From Myxococcales bacterium (lineage in GTDB: Bacteria; Desulfobacterota_B; Binatia; UBA1149; SPBQ01): 8,497 nt of DNA. A program made the translations under genes and the position numbers. Shown here piece by piece: positions 6,698 through 8,497 of the stretch. Positions within the stretch are counted from its first letter, which is position 1. The number at the start of each line of letters is the position of its first letter. The notes beneath the pieces are model-generated. The model had not been told where the DNA came from. It was given only the letters and a program-made list of their open reading frames with translations, and made no database searches. The stretch is from contig SPBQ01000076.1 of NCBI GenBank assembly GCA_004525875.1, forward strand, positions 1 through 8,497. The letters run 5' to 3'.

Positions 6698-6868
6698 TCA
6701 GGAAGCGCTCCCGAGCGTTGAAGCCGAAGCCTCGAAGACCGCGACGATCTGATCGCGCAGCGTCGTCACCGCGCCGATTGTCGCCACCGCGATCAGCGCC
6801 AGTAGCATCGCGTACTCAGCCATCGAAGCGCCCTGCTCGTCGTTCCAGAAATTCTTGATCGTGTTCAT
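6698..6868 (-). CDS. Flp family type IVb pilin
   Basis: A small 56-residue protein starting MNTIKNFWNDEQGASMAEYA. This is a type IVb (Flp/Tad) prepilin: a short leader ending in Gly13, then the processed helix with Glu at +5 (Glu18) and Tyr at +6 (Tyr19), followed by a hydrophobic stretch (MLLALIAVATIGAVTTL) and a short polar tail. A prepilin peptidase (TadV/CpaA type) would cut after Gly13. The subunit is held in the inner membrane before assembly into thin bundling pili used in attachment. The length is normal for the family. The start is firm: AAGGAGA (plus-strand 6877-6883) lies about 8 nt upstream of the ATG. No tad/cpa assembly genes lie in the window, so it looks like an orphan structural gene with its own promoter and terminator. 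No recognisable gene overlaps it on the plus strand. Confidence 0.88.
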   Translation of the reverse strand: MNTIKNFWNDEQGASMAEYAMLLALIAVATIGAVTTLRDQIVAVFEASASTLGSAS

Positions 6869-6930
6869 CGTGCTCGTCTCCTTGCTGTTTCCGTTTCATG
6901 ATTCGCCGTGTCGGCGTATGCAATGAACCC

Positions 6931-6949
6931 TTGCAATCGAGGTGCCACC
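6931..6949 (-). promoter_or_regulatory. Sigma-54 (-24/-12) promoter for the Flp pilin
   Basis: The minus strand reads GGTGGCACCTCGATTGCAAG across this segment. It matches the RpoN consensus TGGCAC-N5-TTGCA, with the invariant GG at 6945-6946 and GC at 6933-6934 separated by exactly 10 bases. Transcription would begin near 6921, giving a leader of about 52 nt that contains a small hairpin (CGCCG-TGT-CGGCG, 6904-6916) and the pilin Shine-Dalgarno motif. Sigma-54 control is well known for type IVa pilins through PilR-like activators. An enhancer site would be expected upstream (7000-7100, overlapping the sulfotransferase end), but I cannot identify one. Confidence 0.72.
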
Positions 6950-7021
6950 GGGGCCCGGGCGGAAAACTCCCTGTGCGTGGCCGGAACGGGTGCGAGAAGG
7001 CCGCGCTACCTCTCTCAGAAC

Positions 7022-7056
7022 GAGACAGCCGAGACCGCAAAACCAGCGGCTGTTTC
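7022..7056 (-). terminator. Hairpin terminator candidate after the sulfotransferase gene
   Basis: GAGACAGCCG (7022-7031) pairs with CGGCTGTTTC (7047-7056) over 10 bp including one G-U pair, with a 15-nt loop, 15 nt past the sulfotransferase stop. On the minus strand the following bases, CTCGTTCTGAG, are only weakly T-rich. It would insulate the pilin promoter from the upstream operon. Confidence 0.45.
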
Positions 7057-7070
7057 ACTCTGGCGCACTG

Positions 7071-8276
7071 TCAGACCTCCGACTCGACGCCGAAGTACTC
7101 CTGGTAACGCCTCACCTTCTCTCGCTCCTCGGTCAGCTCGAGTCCAGTGTCCTCGAAGGTGTGCACGTGCTTGCCGTGCTTGTCGACCGGGTTGGAGTCG
7201 AGATGCGCGCGCATGCGACGCTCGGCCTGGTCCGTGAGCTCGACGTCGAACTTGTCGTAGATCTTGCGCACGATGCCGACGGGATCGGCCAGGTAGTCTC
7301 TGAACTGCACGTCGACCACACGCTCGGGCGGGATCAACCCGCTCCGGCGCGCGTCGACCGACAGGTCGTAGGCCCTGGCATTGTAGTCAGACCATTCATG
7401 CGCGATCTCGAGCGGATCGACCGGCTCGCTGGTCATCGCTCGCAGCGTCGTACACAGACTCGTGAGCGACGACATGATCTTCAACGGATCGCGGTGGGTC
7501 TGCACGAAACAAGCGTCGGGATACTCCGCGAGCACGGCCTCCAGCGCCCACAGGTGCCCAGGGGTCTTGAGGAACCAGCGCTTGCCAGGACATCGCCACT
7601 GCAGCAGCTGGAGGAACTTGCGATGCATCCGGTAGGCGTGCGCAAGGTCGCAATCCGCATGCAGCCAGCGGTTGTAGCCAGGGATCCGGTAGGTCGGCTG
7701 GAAGATCATGCTGGCGAACTCGGTGGCCGTCATGCGCACGCACTCCTGCGAGAGCTGCGCGCCCATCGGGTGCATCTTCTTGAAGTCGGGGATGAGCGAC
7801 TCCGAACGGTCGATCTGCTTCTGACTCTCAGCGATGCGTGGATCGGACTCGAAGGTGGCCCTGCAGGGCGGCGGACACGGGCGATCGCACTCCCAGGTCA
7901 TCGGCACACGCGCATCGGGATCCAGGCCGATCAGATGATGAAGAATCGTCGTGCCGGTCCTCGCCATGCCGATGACGATGACCGGCCGCTCGATCGGCTG
8001 CTCGCCGATCTCGGGATACCGCTTGTGCCAGTCGATGATGCCGAGGCGGTTCTCGAGCAGCATCACGATGTCGCCACGCGCGATCATGCGCCCGATCGGT
8101 GTGAGGCGAGCATCGCGCTTCAGAGAATCGAGCAGCGCACGCAGCCCCTCGAGGAACGTCGCGAGCCCGAAGTCGGCCAGCCCGGTATTCCGGCTCGCCT
8201 GATCGAGCAGCGCGGATTCGTCGAGCGAGTGGGCGCCGACGCCTAGACGGCCGGCCAGCCGCCCGGCGTGGTTCAC
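7071..8276 (-). CDS. PAPS-dependent sulfotransferase family protein
   Basis: About 401 residues from GTG 8276. This family transfers a sulfuryl group from 3'-phosphoadenosine-5'-phosphosulfate to hydroxyls of lipids, steroids or sugars. Numbered from that GTG, the N-terminal segment (about 17-90) matches the helical lead-in of bacterial Sulfotransfer_3 proteins (LLDQASRNTGLADFG, LTPIGRMIARGDIVMLLENR). The 5'-phosphosulfate loop is RPVIVIGMARTGTTILHHLI (97-116). LKTPGH (236-241) and the 3'-phosphate-binding segment FVQTHRDPLKIMSSLTSL (257-274; Arg262, Ser269/270) follow. There is no signal peptide, so it should be cytoplasmic. The start is uncertain: no ATG occurs before codon 64, GTG 8276 and TTG 8315 are the candidates, and the frame stays open further back over the acyl-CoA dehydrogenase gene. 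It lies 25-64 nt behind that dehydrogenase on the same strand, so co-transcription is likely. The substrate is unknown; a lipid or steroid-like alcohol is inferred from the neighbour. Confidence 0.87.
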   Translation of the reverse strand: MNHAGRLAGRLGVGAHSLDESALLDQASRNTGLADFGLATFLEGLRALLDSLKRDARLTPIGRMIARGDIVMLLENRLGIIDWHKRYPEIGEQPIERPVIVIGMARTGTTILHHLIGLDPDARVPMTWECDRPCPPPCRATFESDPRIAESQKQIDRSESLIPDFKKMHPMGAQLSQECVRMTATEFASMIFQPTYRIPGYNRWLHADCDLAHAYRMHRKFLQLLQWRCPGKRWFLKTPGHLWALEAVLAEYPDACFVQTHRDPLKIMSSLTSLCTTLRAMTSEPVDPLEIAHEWSDYNARAYDLSVDARRSGLIPPERVVDVQFRDYLADPVGIVRKIYDKFDVELTDQAERRMRAHLDSNPVDKHGKHVHTFEDTGLELTEEREKVRRYQEYFGVESEV

Positions 8277-8340
8277 CAGCCGGGCGCCGAGAGGGAGTGT
8301 CGGGGGAGTCAGCAACGCGTAGCCTGCCAGTGCCTCACGG

Positions 8341-8497
8341 CTAGAAGTTCCTCGGCAGGCCGAGCCCGCGACGCGCGATGATGTTCTTCTGGATCTCGCT
8401 GGTGCCGCCGCCGATCGTATCGACGACGGTGTATCGATAGCTGCGCTCGAAGCGACCACCGATGGGCGCACCGTCCTCGCCCGAGCGAAGCTGGGCC
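8341..8497 (-). CDS. Acyl-CoA dehydrogenase, C-terminal fragment
   Basis: The last 51 residues plus the TAG stop of a gene that runs off the right edge. The sequence includes YRYTVVDTIGGGTSEIQKNI followed by IARRGLGLPRNF. The GGGTSEIQ(K/R)NIIA(R/E)RxLGLP(R/K) ending is the hallmark of acyl-CoA dehydrogenases, flavin enzymes that introduce the alpha-beta double bond into acyl-CoA thioesters. This version of the ending (ARRGLGLPR) is common in the large group acting on unusual or steroid-derived acyl chains, which fits the following sulfotransferase and, more loosely, the DUF35 protein at the left edge. The catalytic base and substrate pocket lie outside the window, so substrate specificity cannot be judged. 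Confidence 0.94.
   Translation of the reverse strand, partial: AQLRSGEDGAPIGGRFERSYRYTVVDTIGGGTSEIQKNIIARRGLGLPRNF

Noticed and set aside
6942..8246. Long plus-strand frame opposite the sulfotransferase
   Set aside because: It is antisense to a gene with clear PAPS-binding motifs; its own text is His/Arg-rich and low in family-like features.

Overview
The window is GC-rich bacterial chromosomal DNA, dense with genes on both strands. No rRNA, CRISPR array, transposase or phage gene is visible. Several things suggest a deltaproteobacteria-like lineage in the broad old sense (for example Myxococcota, Desulfobacterota or Candidatus Binatota): an acyl-CoA dehydrogenase next to a PAPS-type sulfotransferase, a DUF35 OB-fold protein, an exported protein whose N-terminal module resembles modules I associate with those groups, and a Flp pilin with a sigma-54 type promoter. 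This placement is inference from gene content. The window has no phylogenetic marker I could place by eye.

Layout. Positions 1-162 (+) hold the C-terminal end of a DUF35/OB-fold acyl-CoA-binding protein; its stop codon lies inside a perfect 11-bp hairpin. Facing it on the minus strand is a two-gene unit, mutS2 (669-3149) followed 23 bp later by a SnoaL-like protein (250-645). A region of about 380 bp without a convincing gene separates mutS2 from a divergent plus-strand hemerythrin-like gene (3532-4017). Next on the plus strand is an exported protein (4176-5530) with a beta-rich N-terminal module, a helical repeat-like middle and a CxxCH haem-attachment motif at the extreme C-terminus; one frameshift near 5210-5225 interrupts it. 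A short spacer with hairpins and a tRNA-like look follows, then a left-handed beta-helix acyltransferase (5675-6484, +).

The right third is on the minus strand: a 56-residue Flp/type IVb pilin (6698-6868) with its own terminator and a near-consensus -24/-12 promoter, a sulfotransferase (7071-8276), and the C-terminal end of an acyl-CoA dehydrogenase (8341-8497).

How the genes may work together. The acyl-CoA dehydrogenase and sulfotransferase probably form one operon acting on lipid or steroid-like substrates. The DUF35 protein at the left end fits the same CoA-ester theme but belongs to another transcript. The pilin looks like an orphan structural subunit whose assembly genes lie elsewhere. 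MutS2, hemerythrin and the acyltransferase look like single-purpose neighbours. I do not see an obvious new defence or mobile system. The most notable items are the sigma-54 pilin promoter with its small gene, and the frameshifted exported CxxCH protein.
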